Source of the DNA: an uncultured Clostridium sp.
Lineage (GTDB): Bacteria; Bacillota; Clostridia; Clostridiales; Clostridiaceae
Reading direction: 5' to 3'
Length of the DNA: 64,000 nucleotides
Assembly (NCBI GenBank): GCA_900548455.1
Contig: URKQ01000015.1
Location: forward strand, 1 to 64,000
Both the position numbers and the translations under genes were made by a program. The notes beneath the pieces were generated by a model. The model ran no database searches. It worked only from the letters and a program-made list of their open reading frames with translations, and had not been told where the DNA came from. Of this stretch, positions 33,255 through 42,137 are shown in pieces. Each line of letters begins with the position of its first letter. Position 1 is the stretch's first letter.

Positions 33255-33842
33255 TTAAAATTTATAATGGAAATAATCCTTTACAAAATTAGACATAGGA
33301 TTCTTTTCATTTCCATCTCCTATATAGTCTAGGTCACTATCATAAAAATACAAATATGCTATGCTTTTTTTCTTTTCTGATATTCCAATCATACCAAAAG
33401 ACTTAGGGTATTCTGTGTTAGATGTGCCCTCTTTATCAATAACTCTAAATGTATAACTATTCACCTCAAATTCAAATTCCGGTATATTATACTTAGTTAT
33501 ATCATAATCTGTATTAATTTCTTTATCTAAAAAGGTATATTGTTTATCTATCTTTTCCTTTTCAGACTCGAATGTAGAATCATCGTAGCTTACAACAAGT
33601 GCAACAGAATCTGAACTAAAGAATAATATTGATTTATGAGTATACCTGTATTCAATATCCTCATATTTAGGCAAATCCTGTATATCCGGCATAATATCTT
33701 TGGCCCTTGAATCAATGATTTCTCCACTCTCAAGATAATTTTTAATATTAGAATTTGTACTACTGCAACCAGTCATACAAAAAATAGATATAATCAAAAT
33801 TACTAGAAAGTATCTTTTCTTTACTTTTAAATATCTAGTCAT
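33255..33842 (-). CDS. Lipoprotein, unknown function
   Basis: A 195-residue lipoprotein with signal FLVILIISIFCMTGC (lipobox MTGC near residue 25). The mature part, with KSILFFSSDSVALVVSYDDS and NTEYPKSFGMIGISEKKKSI, is an alpha-beta protein I do not recognise. AGGGGGAAAG precedes the ATG. It is 24 bases behind the NTF2-like gene and may be in the same transcript. Confidence 0.8.
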   Translation of the reverse strand: MTRYLKVKKRYFLVILIISIFCMTGCSSTNSNIKNYLESGEIIDSRAKDIMPDIQDLPKYEDIEYRYTHKSILFFSSDSVALVVSYDDSTFESEKEKIDKQYTFLDKEINTDYDITKYNIPEFEFEVNSYTFRVIDKEGTSNTEYPKSFGMIGISEKKKSIAYLYFYDSDLDYIGDGNEKNPMSNFVKDYFHYKF

Positions 33843-33866
33843 TAACCCTTTCCCCCTAACTTGTCA

Positions 33867-34256
33867 CTAAAAACCTCTTTCAATTTTAATAGCTTTTCCA
33901 ATATGTTTATCTAATCTCCATTGTGGAGCTAACCCATCATCACCAAAATATTCATCAAGTTCTTTAATTTTATTATTCTTTATTTTAATAAAGGACACTA
34001 CATGACAAGATAATTCCTTACTCCAAACGTGTGTAACTGTAATAATTCTATTATCTGTTTCAACTATATGCTCAACTTCCCCCTCCCACATTCCTGGATA
34101 CTCACAGTTTGCAATGATATATTCATCAACACTAAAACATTCATTTGTACAATGCCATCTAATAATTGCATCCTCAAAAAAATACTTTCTCAATTCACCT
34201 TTATCTTGATTCACTACACACTTCCAAAAATTAATAATTAAATTTTCTATACCCAT
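33867..34256 (-). CDS. NTF2/SnoaL-like protein
   Basis: A 129-residue small alpha-beta barrel: ENLIINFWKCVVNQDKGELR, FFEDAIIRWHCTNECFSVDE, EHIVETDNRIITVTHVWSKE, SFIKIKNNKIKELDEYFGDD, which is the nuclear transport factor 2 fold used by isomerases, dehydratases and stress proteins. Enzymatic residues are not obvious. AAGGGGAA precedes the start. Located between a GNAT gene and a lipoprotein gene. Confidence 0.85.
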   Translation of the reverse strand: MGIENLIINFWKCVVNQDKGELRKYFFEDAIIRWHCTNECFSVDEYIIANCEYPGMWEGEVEHIVETDNRIITVTHVWSKELSCHVVSFIKIKNNKIKELDEYFGDDGLAPQWRLDKHIGKAIKIERGF

Positions 34257-34288
34257 AACTATTCCCCTTTAACATCTCTATATAACAA

Positions 34289-34852
34289 TTAATATTCTTT
34301 TTTAACTTTAATATATTCTCCTCTAGTTAACGCATAAAGGTTACTATCTTGAAAACCTATATTAGAATAGTAATATTCCTTTGCACAACCTTCTAATATC
34401 ATACCTACCTTTTCCAACACTCTACCTGAAGCTTTATTATTTACAGAATGGGAGGCTTCAATTCTATTTAATCCAACTTCATTAAACATATATTCCAAAA
34501 CTGCCTTTGCTGCTTCAGTTGCATACCCATTACCCCAAAAATTTCGTTTAATACAGTAACCCATAACCGCTTTTTGATCAAAGTCATCAATGTTAACTAT
34601 ACTAATAGAACCTATTAGTTCTTTATTTAATTCTATTCCCCATTGGTATGTATAGTTAGATTTATAATCGTCAAATACTTCAATAATATACCCACGACTA
34701 AATTCAACATTGGGATGTACCTTCCAACGTTCATATCTGCATATTTCAAAATCACTCATCCACTCATAAACCATTTTGGCATCTTCTGGTAATATTTTTC
34801 TCAACACTAATCTTTTTGTTTTTAACTGGCACGTTCCTTTATGATTTAACAT
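34289..34852 (-). CDS. RimJ/RimL-type GNAT acetyltransferase
   Basis: A 187-residue GNAT of the Acetyltransf_3 branch: LKTKRLVLRKILPEDAKMVY, GYCIKRNFWGNGYATEAAKA as acetyl-CoA loop, and NRIEASHSVNNKASGRVLEK. Related enzymes acetylate ribosomal protein N termini or small amines. It opens the minus-strand run, being first in transcription order from the divergent spacer at about 34.9-35.0 kb. GGAGGATAT precedes the ATG. Confidence 0.92.
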   Translation of the reverse strand: MLNHKGTCQLKTKRLVLRKILPEDAKMVYEWMSDFEICRYERWKVHPNVEFSRGYIIEVFDDYKSNYTYQWGIELNKELIGSISIVNIDDFDQKAVMGYCIKRNFWGNGYATEAAKAVLEYMFNEVGLNRIEASHSVNNKASGRVLEKVGMILEGCAKEYYYSNIGFQDSNLYALTRGEYIKVKKEY

Positions 34853-35002
34853 ACTATATCCTCCTATTGATACACTTAAACTATAAAATCCCCTTTTATT
34901 TACCTGTCATTTCTTTATTATACTATATATACCATTTGCATTGTAGCTATATAAACAACACTTAATATTAGTATTATCCTAAAACTTCCATAAATAATTT
35001 TA

Positions 35003-35031
35003 AAGTTCATTTTAAGTTAGCACTCTATAAT
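35003..35031 (+). promoter_or_regulatory. Regulated promoter of the VTC operon
   Basis: Half-sites AAGTT at 35003-35007 and 35014-35018 start 11 bases apart and a -10 box TATAAT (35026-35031) begins seven bases after the second. The -35 region lacks a consensus. Layout and spacing equal those at 16773-16802 upstream of the response regulator. Confidence 0.7.
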
Positions 35032-35062
35032 TAAAACCATCAAGTACAGAGGAGGTTTACTT

Positions 35063-35782
35063 ATGAGCTATCAAAACACTTTTAAAAGATACGAAATAAA
35101 GTATCTTATAACAGAACAACAAATGGAACTTCTAAAAGAATTAATGTATAGATATATGCTGCCTGATAAATTTGGAAAGTCTATTATTTCTAATATTTAT
35201 TTTGATACACCATCAAAACTTCTTATTAGAAGATCCCTTGAAAAACCAATTTATAAAGAAAAGCTAAGAGTTAGAAGTTATGGAACGGCTACGGATGATA
35301 GCACAGTATTTATTGAACTTAAGAAAAAATATAAAGGAGTAGTTTATAAACGAAGAATCGATATGACCTATAGTAATGCCAAGCTATGGTTATGTGAGAA
35401 CAACTCTCCTTCAAAGCGAAGTCAAATTATTAATGAAATAGATTATTTTTGTAACCTTTATACTGGAATTGAGCCTTCAGTTTTCCTCTACTATGAACGT
35501 GAAGCATATTTCAGTAAAACCGATAAAAATTTCCGAATGACCTTTGACAAAAATATTCTATGGAGAGATTATGATTTGACTTTGAGTGGAAGTGCATATG
35601 GAAAGCCCTTGCTAAAGCCTAATGAAATACTATTAGAAATTAAATCTAGTGATGGCTTCCCACTTTGGCTTACAGATTTTTTAAGTAAAAACCAAATATT
35701 TAAAACATCATTTTCAAAATACGGCAATGCATATAAAGAAATGCTTACTGCTGCAAAATTAGGAGGTAAAATCAGTGCTTAA
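35063..35782 (+). CDS. VTC domain polyphosphate polymerase-like protein
   Basis: A 239-residue VTC-domain protein. In yeast Vtc4 this tunnel-shaped domain polymerises ATP gamma-phosphates into polyphosphate. The basic tunnel residues are visible: FKRYEIKYLI, YKEKLRVRSYG, FIELKKKYKGVVYKRRID, LLEIKSSDGFPLWLTDFL and FSKYGNAYKE. The gene is first in a three-gene operon with DUF4956 (8-base overlap) and a Cthe_2159-type protein. GAGGAGGT precedes the ATG. Polymer synthesis is inferred from the domain. Confidence 0.93.
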   Translation: MSYQNTFKRYEIKYLITEQQMELLKELMYRYMLPDKFGKSIISNIYFDTPSKLLIRRSLEKPIYKEKLRVRSYGTATDDSTVFIELKKKYKGVVYKRRIDMTYSNAKLWLCENNSPSKRSQIINEIDYFCNLYTGIEPSVFLYYEREAYFSKTDKNFRMTFDKNILWRDYDLTLSGSAYGKPLLKPNEILLEIKSSDGFPLWLTDFLSKNQIFKTSFSKYGNAYKEMLTAAKLGGKISA

Positions 35783-36473
35783 TAATATATTTAAAGGAAT
35801 TTTTGATGAAGCAACAACTCAAACGGTAATTTCTTTACCAAACTTTTTACTATGTATCCTAGTGTCATTAGGAATTGGAATTTTTCTATCTTATATAAAT
35901 AGTTATAAAGGTCGTTCATCTAAAGGCTTTGCTGTAACACTAGCTCTACTACCATCAATGGTATGCGTTGTAATAATGATGGTAAATGGAAATCTTGGTG
36001 CTGGAGTTGCAGTAGCTGGAGCCTTTAGCCTAGTTCGTTTTCGTTCAGTTCCTGGAACTGCAAGAGAAATTGGTGCTATCTTTATTGCAATGGCAGCAGG
36101 TCTTGCAACTGGTATGGGATATTTAGCCTTTGGTATTCTTTTCACCTTAATTGTTGGCGGCTTAGAACTTTTATTTACCTTAAGTAAATTTGGTGAAAGA
36201 AAGCTTAATATAGAAGATAAAACATTAAATATAACCATTCCTGAAGATTTAGATTATACTGGTGTTTTTGATGACCTATTTGAAGATTATACTAATAAAC
36301 ATGAGTTAATCCATGTTAAAACTACAAATATGGGAAGTCTATTTAAACTAACTTACAATATATCATTAAAAAGTGTTGCCCATGAAAAAGCACTTATTGA
36401 TGCTTTACGTTGTAGAAATGGTAATCTTGAAATCAGTATGACAAGACAAGAAACCTCAACAATTGAACTTTAA
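35775..36473 (+). CDS. DUF4956 membrane protein
   Basis: A 232-residue membrane protein of DUF4956. Residues 15-150 contain several helices (FLLCILVSLGIGIFLSYIN, AVTLALLPSMVCVVIMMVNG, VAVAGAFSLVRFR), and the signature FSLVRFRSVPGTAREIGAIF lies between helices; residues 160-232 are a soluble C-terminal part. DUF4956 is repeatedly found next to VTC-domain genes, perhaps as its membrane anchor or polymer channel (inference). The start is GTG with AGGAGGT eight bases ahead, overlapping the VTC gene. Confidence 0.92.
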   Translation: MLNNIFKGIFDEATTQTVISLPNFLLCILVSLGIGIFLSYINSYKGRSSKGFAVTLALLPSMVCVVIMMVNGNLGAGVAVAGAFSLVRFRSVPGTAREIGAIFIAMAAGLATGMGYLAFGILFTLIVGGLELLFTLSKFGERKLNIEDKTLNITIPEDLDYTGVFDDLFEDYTNKHELIHVKTTNMGSLFKLTYNISLKSVAHEKALIDALRCRNGNLEISMTRQETSTIEL

Positions 36474-36485
36474 GGAGGATTAATT

Positions 36486-38441
36486 ATGAATAAAAAACTT
36501 ACACTCTGCATATCTATTCTTTGCACATTAATTGGAATAACAGGATGTTCAACTTCAACTGATAATAACAATTCAAGTGAGGATAGTTCAAATCTATCTA
36601 ATGCAGCAAATGAGTCTTCAACATCCCAATATCCTAGTGATTTAGATATAGCAAATATGTTTTCAAATAAAGATAAAGAGATTGGTTACGATGATACAAC
36701 AAGTATAAATATTGAACTTACTGAAACTTCTGCAACGGCTACAAGTGACAATGTTAAAATCGATGGAAGTACCGTTACAATATCTTCTGAAGGTGTATAT
36801 GTTATCTCTGGTACTTTAACCAATGGTCAAATCATTGTTGATGCTACTCAAACTGACAAAATTCATATTGTACTTAAAGATGCTACAATTAACTGCGATA
36901 CAAGTGCAGCAATTTATGTAAAACAAGCTGATAAAGTATTTTTAACTTTAGATAAAAATTCTACAAACACTTTATCTAATAAGGGTGAATTTGTAGCCAT
37001 TGATGACAACAATATTGATTCTGTTATTTTCTCAAAAGATGATCTAACAATAAATGGAGAGGGTTCTCTTATTATAAATGCTAACTATGGACATGGCATA
37101 GTTGCTAAAGATGACCTTGTATTTGCAGGTGGAAATTATACAATAACTTCAGCTGGTCACGCTCTTTCTGGAAAAGATAGTATTAGAATTGCAAGTGGAG
37201 ATTTCAACCTTACTTCAGAAAAAGATGGACTTCATAGTGAAAATACCGACGATGCTACTGTAGGATTTATATATATAGCTGCTGGAAGTTTTAATATAGA
37301 TGTTAAAGGTGATGGAATTGATGCAATGACAATTCTTCAAGTAGATAGTGGTGATTTTAACATAACTACAGGTGGTGGAAGCTCTAATGCCCCAGCTCAT
37401 GCTAATTCATCTAATGATAAAATGAATATGTTTATGGGTGGCAATAATACAACCACCGCAGAAACTACAACAGACACTACTAGTTTAAAGGGATTAAAGT
37501 CTGGTGGAAATCTTCAAGTTAACGGTGGAACTTTCTCAATTGATTCTGAAGACGATTCTCTTCATTCTAATTCAAACGTAATAATTAATAGTGGAACTTT
37601 AAATCTATCTTCTGGCGATGATGGTATTCATGCTGATACTAATACAACAATTAACGGTGGTGATATATCGATTGATAAATGCTATGAAGGCATTGAAGGA
37701 CAAAGTATCGATATAACTGGAGGAAATATCTCTTTGACATCTAGTGATGATGGAATTAACTCTGCTGGTGGAAATAATGAACCTAATGCTAGTGCTATGC
37801 CAAGTAAAGATAGTTTTAACTCCAACGCAGACTGTTATATTAAAATTTCAGGTGGAAAAATATTTGTAAATGCAGGTGGAGATGGTGTTGATTCTAACGG
37901 CAATCTATATGTAACTGGTGGAGAAACTTATGTATCAGGTCCTAGTAATAGTGCCAATGGCGCTCTTGACTATGATGGAACAGCCGAAATAACCGGTGGA
38001 ATTTTTATAGCTACAGGAGCTAGTGGAATGGCTCAAAACTTTGGCTCGACTTCAACTCAAGGTTCAATACTGTATAATTATTCCAATTCACAAAGTGGTA
38101 AAATTTCAATAACTGATAATAATGGAAAAGAACTTGCTTCATTTACTTCTGAAAAACAATTTAACTCTGTTGTTGTAAGTGCTCCTGGAATAAATAAAGG
38201 TGATTCCTATACCTTAACTGTTGGAAATGATACCCAAACCATTGAAATGACCGATATAATCTATGGCAATAGTAGTAGCATGGGAGGTCATCCAAATGGT
38301 AATATGGGTGGACAACCTAATGGTAACATGGGAGAACGTCCAAATAATAAGGGTAATGGTGAAATGGTTCCACCTACAAATGGCAATCCACCTACTAGTG
38401 GTGCTACAGTTAATGATAAATCAAAAGAAGTTGCCCAATAA
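36486..38441 (+). CDS. Cthe_2159-type carbohydrate-binding beta-helix lipoprotein
   Basis: A 651-residue lipoprotein (signal with lipobox ITGC near residue 21). After a Ser/Asn-rich linker, residues 90-560 form a parallel beta-helix of the Cthe_2159 (DUF4353) family, with repeats such as NGGTFSIDSEDDSLHSNSNV and SSGDDGIHADTN rich in Asp, which probably bind calcium. The founding protein binds cellulose and pectic acid. The C terminus is a Gly/Asn/Met-rich repeat region (GGHPNGNMGGQPNGNMG). It follows DUF4956 by 12 bases with GGAGGAT, so it is the external part of the same system. Confidence 0.92.
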   Translation: MNKKLTLCISILCTLIGITGCSTSTDNNNSSEDSSNLSNAANESSTSQYPSDLDIANMFSNKDKEIGYDDTTSINIELTETSATATSDNVKIDGSTVTISSEGVYVISGTLTNGQIIVDATQTDKIHIVLKDATINCDTSAAIYVKQADKVFLTLDKNSTNTLSNKGEFVAIDDNNIDSVIFSKDDLTINGEGSLIINANYGHGIVAKDDLVFAGGNYTITSAGHALSGKDSIRIASGDFNLTSEKDGLHSENTDDATVGFIYIAAGSFNIDVKGDGIDAMTILQVDSGDFNITTGGGSSNAPAHANSSNDKMNMFMGGNNTTTAETTTDTTSLKGLKSGGNLQVNGGTFSIDSEDDSLHSNSNVIINSGTLNLSSGDDGIHADTNTTINGGDISIDKCYEGIEGQSIDITGGNISLTSSDDGINSAGGNNEPNASAMPSKDSFNSNADCYIKISGGKIFVNAGGDGVDSNGNLYVTGGETYVSGPSNSANGALDYDGTAEITGGIFIATGASGMAQNFGSTSTQGSILYNYSNSQSGKISITDNNGKELASFTSEKQFNSVVVSAPGINKGDSYTLTVGNDTQTIEMTDIIYGNSSSMGGHPNGNMGGQPNGNMGERPNNKGNGEMVPPTNGNPPTSGATVNDKSKEVAQ

Positions 38442-38477
38442 TCATTCTATCACTCTATTCTAATACAAAGCCTATAT

Positions 38478-38521
38478 AAGAATAACCGCCTTGGATTTAG
38501 TATCCAGGCGGTTATTCTTTA
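38478..38521. terminator. Bidirectional terminator
   Basis: Arms AAGAATAACCGCCT and AGGCGGTTATTCTT with an inner GGAT/ATCC pairing, between the convergent VTC operon and GNAT gene; T runs on both strands. Confidence 0.88.
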
Positions 38522-38522
38522 C

Positions 38523-39002
38523 TTATCTATATCTTTGCAAATTAAGTTTCGCTATCATTTCTCCATCGTCTATAATACCTGTTTCTATAAAACCTACTGA
38601 TTTGTAAAGTGATCTTGCCACTTGATTTTCTAATTCATATGAAAGCTTCACTACAGATGCTTCTCCAAAAGGAAATCCCTTAATGTAATTAAGTACAGCT
38701 TTCATACCTTCTTTGCCATAGCCCCTACCTTGGAATTTCTTATCAATCATAAATCTACACACCCAATAAGTATTTTCAGGTTCTTCTTCATTTGCCTTAC
38801 TATATAAAAGCAATACAAACCCTACCATTTTATCATCATTATAAATGGCAAAAGGTATTGGACACTCTTTATTCGCCAGTGCAATATAAGCTTCTGCAAG
38901 GCTTGTTACATTAGGTGCAACAAAGCTTTTTTGCTCTTCTTTAGGTACTAATCCAATACATTCATCGAAATTGTCTTCTGTAATTTTAGCTAATCTTATC
39001 AT
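38523..39002 (-). CDS. GNAT acetyltransferase
   Basis: A 159-residue GNAT with FMIDKKFQGRGYGKEGMKAV as acetyl-CoA loop and LENQVARSLYKSVGFIETG as the final helix. The start ITEDNFDECIGLVPKEEQKS followed by FVAPNVTSLAEAYIA is the same as in the N-terminal half of the two-domain protein at 61905-62618, so the two are related copies. It lies two bases behind the methyltransferase gene, so the two are co-translated. Spermidine-type acetyltransferase is likely but unproven. Confidence 0.92.
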   Translation of the reverse strand: MIRLAKITEDNFDECIGLVPKEEQKSFVAPNVTSLAEAYIALANKECPIPFAIYNDDKMVGFVLLLYSKANEEEPENTYWVCRFMIDKKFQGRGYGKEGMKAVLNYIKGFPFGEASVVKLSYELENQVARSLYKSVGFIETGIIDDGEMIAKLNLQRYR

Positions 39003-39004
39003 AC

Positions 39005-39844
39005 CTATACACCCTCCGAATCATTACCTTTTTTAACTTGTTTGCGGTAGTTATAAATAATCCCACCTTCTATGCTATCATGACGAAAATATTCAAATCC
39101 ACGTTTTGTAAGCTCTTCATCTGGTCCCTTTCGTTTAAACTCATCATCACCATTACAACAAACTATCCAACCACCATTTTTAGTGATTCGACTAAGCTCT
39201 GCAATTTCTTCTTCGTAATAGTCTCCAACAACATGTCCAGAAAGTACTACATCAAAGGTATTATCTTCATAAGGTAGATCCATAACAAAACCATCCAGAA
39301 CCTTTATATTCTTTATTTTAAGTTTTTTAATATTGTCTCTCATATATTCACGTAATCTATCACATGGTTCACTAGCATACACTCTTTTAGCTCTCTTTGC
39401 CGCTGCAAAAGTAAGTCTGCCAGTTCCAGCTCCAACATCAAGAACAACCTTATCCTTAAGTTCCACAAGATCATATAGAACTTGTTCATCCCAATTTGTA
39501 ATATAATTTACCTTATTCATTATCTCTGGAAAGGCATAAACCATATAAGTTTCATGATACCTTATAATATTTAGCTCAACTTTTCTAGCTTCCTCTTCTT
39601 TCACATTCTTAGAAACTTCCGCCAATGATTCATCAATAAATTTCGCACACTCTGGAGCCTTTTCTCTACAATATCTTGCAACATGTGGATATTGACTTAA
39701 CACAATCCCCATATCCTTTTTATAACTTCCAAAAGTTTCATTATAATCTGTGCATTCTTGCATCAAATCCTTGATTATCCATCTATCAAAAAACAAAAAA
39801 TCCTCCATAGTAAAATCATTAGCATTAATCCAGTTATACTTCAT
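39005..39844 (-). CDS. Class I SAM-dependent methyltransferase
   Basis: A 279-residue protein: an N-terminal helical region (residues 1-125) and a methyltransferase domain with motif I VVLDVGAGTGRLTFAAAKRA, LREYMRDNIKKLKIKNIKVL and the motif IV region DVVLSGHVVGDYYEEEIAEL. The long N-terminal segment may bind the acceptor. The ATG is preceded by GGAGGTATTT. It heads a two-gene unit with the GNAT gene. Confidence 0.9.
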   Translation of the reverse strand: MKYNWINANDFTMEDFLFFDRWIIKDLMQECTDYNETFGSYKKDMGIVLSQYPHVARYCREKAPECAKFIDESLAEVSKNVKEEEARKVELNIIRYHETYMVYAFPEIMNKVNYITNWDEQVLYDLVELKDKVVLDVGAGTGRLTFAAAKRAKRVYASEPCDRLREYMRDNIKKLKIKNIKVLDGFVMDLPYEDNTFDVVLSGHVVGDYYEEEIAELSRITKNGGWIVCCNGDDEFKRKGPDEELTKRGFEYFRHDSIEGGIIYNYRKQVKKGNDSEGV

Positions 39845-39995
39845 AAATACCTCCAAAATCTAATTTTTTAGTTAAGGAGGGAAATCCTCCTTGTATGATT
39901 TTTACAATTTATAATATATTTCTTCATAATCATCAACTTCCTTTCAAAATTATTGCAATATATATGTCACAATAAATATACCACATATTACTATT

Positions 39996-40020
39996 TTTGT
40001 ATATTTATTTTATATACAAA
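39996..40020. promoter_or_regulatory. Palindrome in the spacer upstream of the methyltransferase
   Basis: TTTGTATAT and ATATACAAA form a nine-base inverted repeat around TTATTTT. It could be an operator of a TetR- or MarR-type factor, but AT richness makes chance likely. Confidence 0.3.
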
Positions 40021-40081
40021 CATACCTTTCTATTAAACAAATTGGCTCTGTATGCATTTAAAGTTGTGCAAACAAAATCAC

Positions 40082-40639
40082 CTATAAAATATCCGATCTA
40101 AGAATTGAATAAACTGACATATCATAGTAGTCCCCATTTCTATTTATCTTGACTTCTCTTAAAGTTCCTTCATATTTCATACCAGCCTTTTCCATAACCT
40201 TTCCAGATGCAATATTCTTTGTATTAAACCTAGCTTCAAATCTATTTATATTGACTTCTTTAATCATATAATTTATAACTGCTTTTAAAGCTTCAGTCGT
40301 AATTCCTTTTCCCCAAAACTTTCTTCCAATAGAATAAGCTACTTCACAGGAACTAAACTTTTCATTAAAGTCAACTATAGATATCTGTCCAATGATTTCA
40401 CTCATTTCTTTTAACTCAATGGCCCAATTATAGCAATGACCATCTTCATAATCATTAACCCATTTTTTAATAACTTCATCTGTTTCACTTAACTCTTTAT
40501 GAGGATTTCTTCTAAAAAACTTAAATACCTCTGGATCATTTGCCCAATTTTTAAACATCATTTCACTATCTGTAAGCTTAAACTTACGAAGTAATAGCCT
40601 TTCAGTGTCAATTTTCTGTGTCCCAATATTATTTAACAT
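40082..40639 (-). CDS. RimJ/RimL-type GNAT acetyltransferase
   Basis: A 185-residue Acetyltransf_3 protein: IDTERLLLRKFKLTDSEMMF, VAYSIGRKFWGKGITTEALK as acetyl-CoA loop, and NRFEARFNTKNIASGKVMEK. It is closest in layout to the enzyme at 34289-34852 and the GNAT part of the chimera at 26165-27244. AAGGAGATAAT precedes the ATG. Single gene; substrate unknown. Confidence 0.92.
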   Translation of the reverse strand: MLNNIGTQKIDTERLLLRKFKLTDSEMMFKNWANDPEVFKFFRRNPHKELSETDEVIKKWVNDYEDGHCYNWAIELKEMSEIIGQISIVDFNEKFSSCEVAYSIGRKFWGKGITTEALKAVINYMIKEVNINRFEARFNTKNIASGKVMEKAGMKYEGTLREVKINRNGDYYDMSVYSILRSDIL

Positions 40640-40718
40640 ATTATCTCCTTCTTTATTTAATTAAAAATTATTTTCTTTTTAAATTCTTGTTTTATTAGAC
40701 ATTCGTTATAGAATAGTA

Positions 40719-40764
40719 CAAAGACCTAAAGTTCTGATATACTATGTTCAAAACTTTAGGCCTT
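40719..40764 (-). terminator. Terminator after the 374-residue lipoprotein gene
   Basis: Arms AAGGCCTAAAGTT and AACTTTAGGTCTT with a 17-base loop, about 100 bases beyond the lipoprotein stop. Confidence 0.7.
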
Positions 40765-40866
40765 GTATTTAATAATGATATTTTATATACGGCAAATAGC
40801 TATAATATTTTCGTTACATCAATAATTTTCTAATCCATATAGTTGATAAAACTCTTTAATTTGTAT

Positions 40867-41991
40867 CTATTTTATATTTCTATGGAAATTCACTTTAATA
40901 TAATAGGTTCCACTTCCATTTTCAATAGATTCATCATGTATAGTAACAGTTTCATCTCCTAATGTATCTATACTAAAATGTAATTCCTCATTACCCTCTT
41001 TCTCTATAGTTATAAGTGAAGTCTTTTCTAAAATAGCGTTATATATATCTTCATTACCATATAGCTTTGAAAATACACCTTTTAACTGTTCACTTTTAAA
41101 ATTGTTTTCTACTTCACTTTTGTTTTTAAATGGTATTTCAAATTCATAACTAGTTGATATTTCATCTTGAGTTAGCAAATAAATATATGAAAGTTCAATA
41201 TCCAAATCGGTTAATGTATAACTTAATTTACTCTCACCAGTTATGCCTATATTATTCAAATCTTTATCACTTTTAATTCCCTTAGTACTTTCAAGCACTT
41301 CATCAATTTTTGCCCTATCATTTTTACCTATACTCTCTACTTCTTCTTCAGTAATAAATTTTTTCAAGGCATTATTCGTTACGTTATTTAGTTCCACCAC
41401 AGGTACTTTAAATGTTACTCTAGTTTCATTTACATCTTCTACATAATTAAATCCATATGATTCTTGGGAATCGTTAGTTCCTATGCTATATATCCCTTTA
41501 TCTTTTAGTGTGGATTTAACTTCATCCACATTAAAATTAGCTTTAAAATAATCATTAACTAAATTTATATTATTTTCAATAAATTCATCCACAGATTCAT
41601 CTTCATATTTAACACTATAAAGAGTAAAAATACCCTTATTCTCTAATTCTTGTATAGAAATTCCAATTCCTTCACTGCCATATTGTCTATATGGTTTCCC
41701 CATATTAATTTCAAATGGAGTTGAACTTACAATCAAATTTAATTTATTTTCGCCATAATTTTGTATTTTTTTTACGTGTTCTTCATAAAAATTGATATAT
41801 TCCTTATCTCCATTAATTTTTACTGGCTCAATTTTAATATCATTTTTCATTTCACTTTTAGAAGTCTGTATAACTTCAGTATTATTTTCACTTTTAACTT
41901 CCTTAGGCTTGCTTTGACAGCCATAAGTACTATTGGAAATCAATAATACCATAACAATTACTCCTAATTTTTTAAGTCTTAAATTATGCAT
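40867..41991 (-). CDS. Lipoprotein, unknown function
   Basis: A 374-residue lipoprotein: KKLGVIVMVLLISNSTYGC, with the cysteine at about residue 25, and a Lys/Glu/Asn-rich linker. The mature part has two similar-looking alpha-beta halves (FYEEHVKKIQNYGENKLNLI and IDEVLESTKGIKSDKDLNNI) that I cannot assign. GGGGGTAA precedes the start. Its terminator lies about 100 bases downstream. Confidence 0.78.
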   Translation of the reverse strand: MHNLRLKKLGVIVMVLLISNSTYGCQSKPKEVKSENNTEVIQTSKSEMKNDIKIEPVKINGDKEYINFYEEHVKKIQNYGENKLNLIVSSTPFEINMGKPYRQYGSEGIGISIQELENKGIFTLYSVKYEDESVDEFIENNINLVNDYFKANFNVDEVKSTLKDKGIYSIGTNDSQESYGFNYVEDVNETRVTFKVPVVELNNVTNNALKKFITEEEVESIGKNDRAKIDEVLESTKGIKSDKDLNNIGITGESKLSYTLTDLDIELSYIYLLTQDEISTSYEFEIPFKNKSEVENNFKSEQLKGVFSKLYGNEDIYNAILEKTSLITIEKEGNEELHFSIDTLGDETVTIHDESIENGSGTYYIKVNFHRNIK

Positions 41992-42041
41992 TACATTACC
42001 CCCATGTCATCTCATTGCCGCAATATATGTTATTATATCAT

Positions 42042-42077
42042 AAAATGCATAATAATTATAATTATTATGCATTTTTT
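42042..42077 (-). terminator. Terminator between two lipoprotein genes
   Basis: Perfect arms AAAATGCATAATAATT and AATTATTATGCATTTT around TATA, T run on exit; ends the 203-residue lipoprotein gene. Confidence 0.85.
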
Positions 42078-42137
42078 ATAAATATTGTAATTATGCTCAA
42101 AATGGAATTATAAAAATATAACAAAGTCACTATTTTA

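Noticed and set aside
130..34852. True integron cassette array
   Set aside because: Gene content is similar, but no integrase and no attC-like folded sites were found between genes; kept only as a comparison.
35903..36238. Minus-strand frame of 111 codons in DUF4956
   Set aside because: Antisense of membrane-helix codons; no ribosome site.
36486..38441. CRISPR-like repeats
   Set aside because: The repeated pattern is codon-level repetition of a beta-helix protein, not equal repeats with unique spacers.
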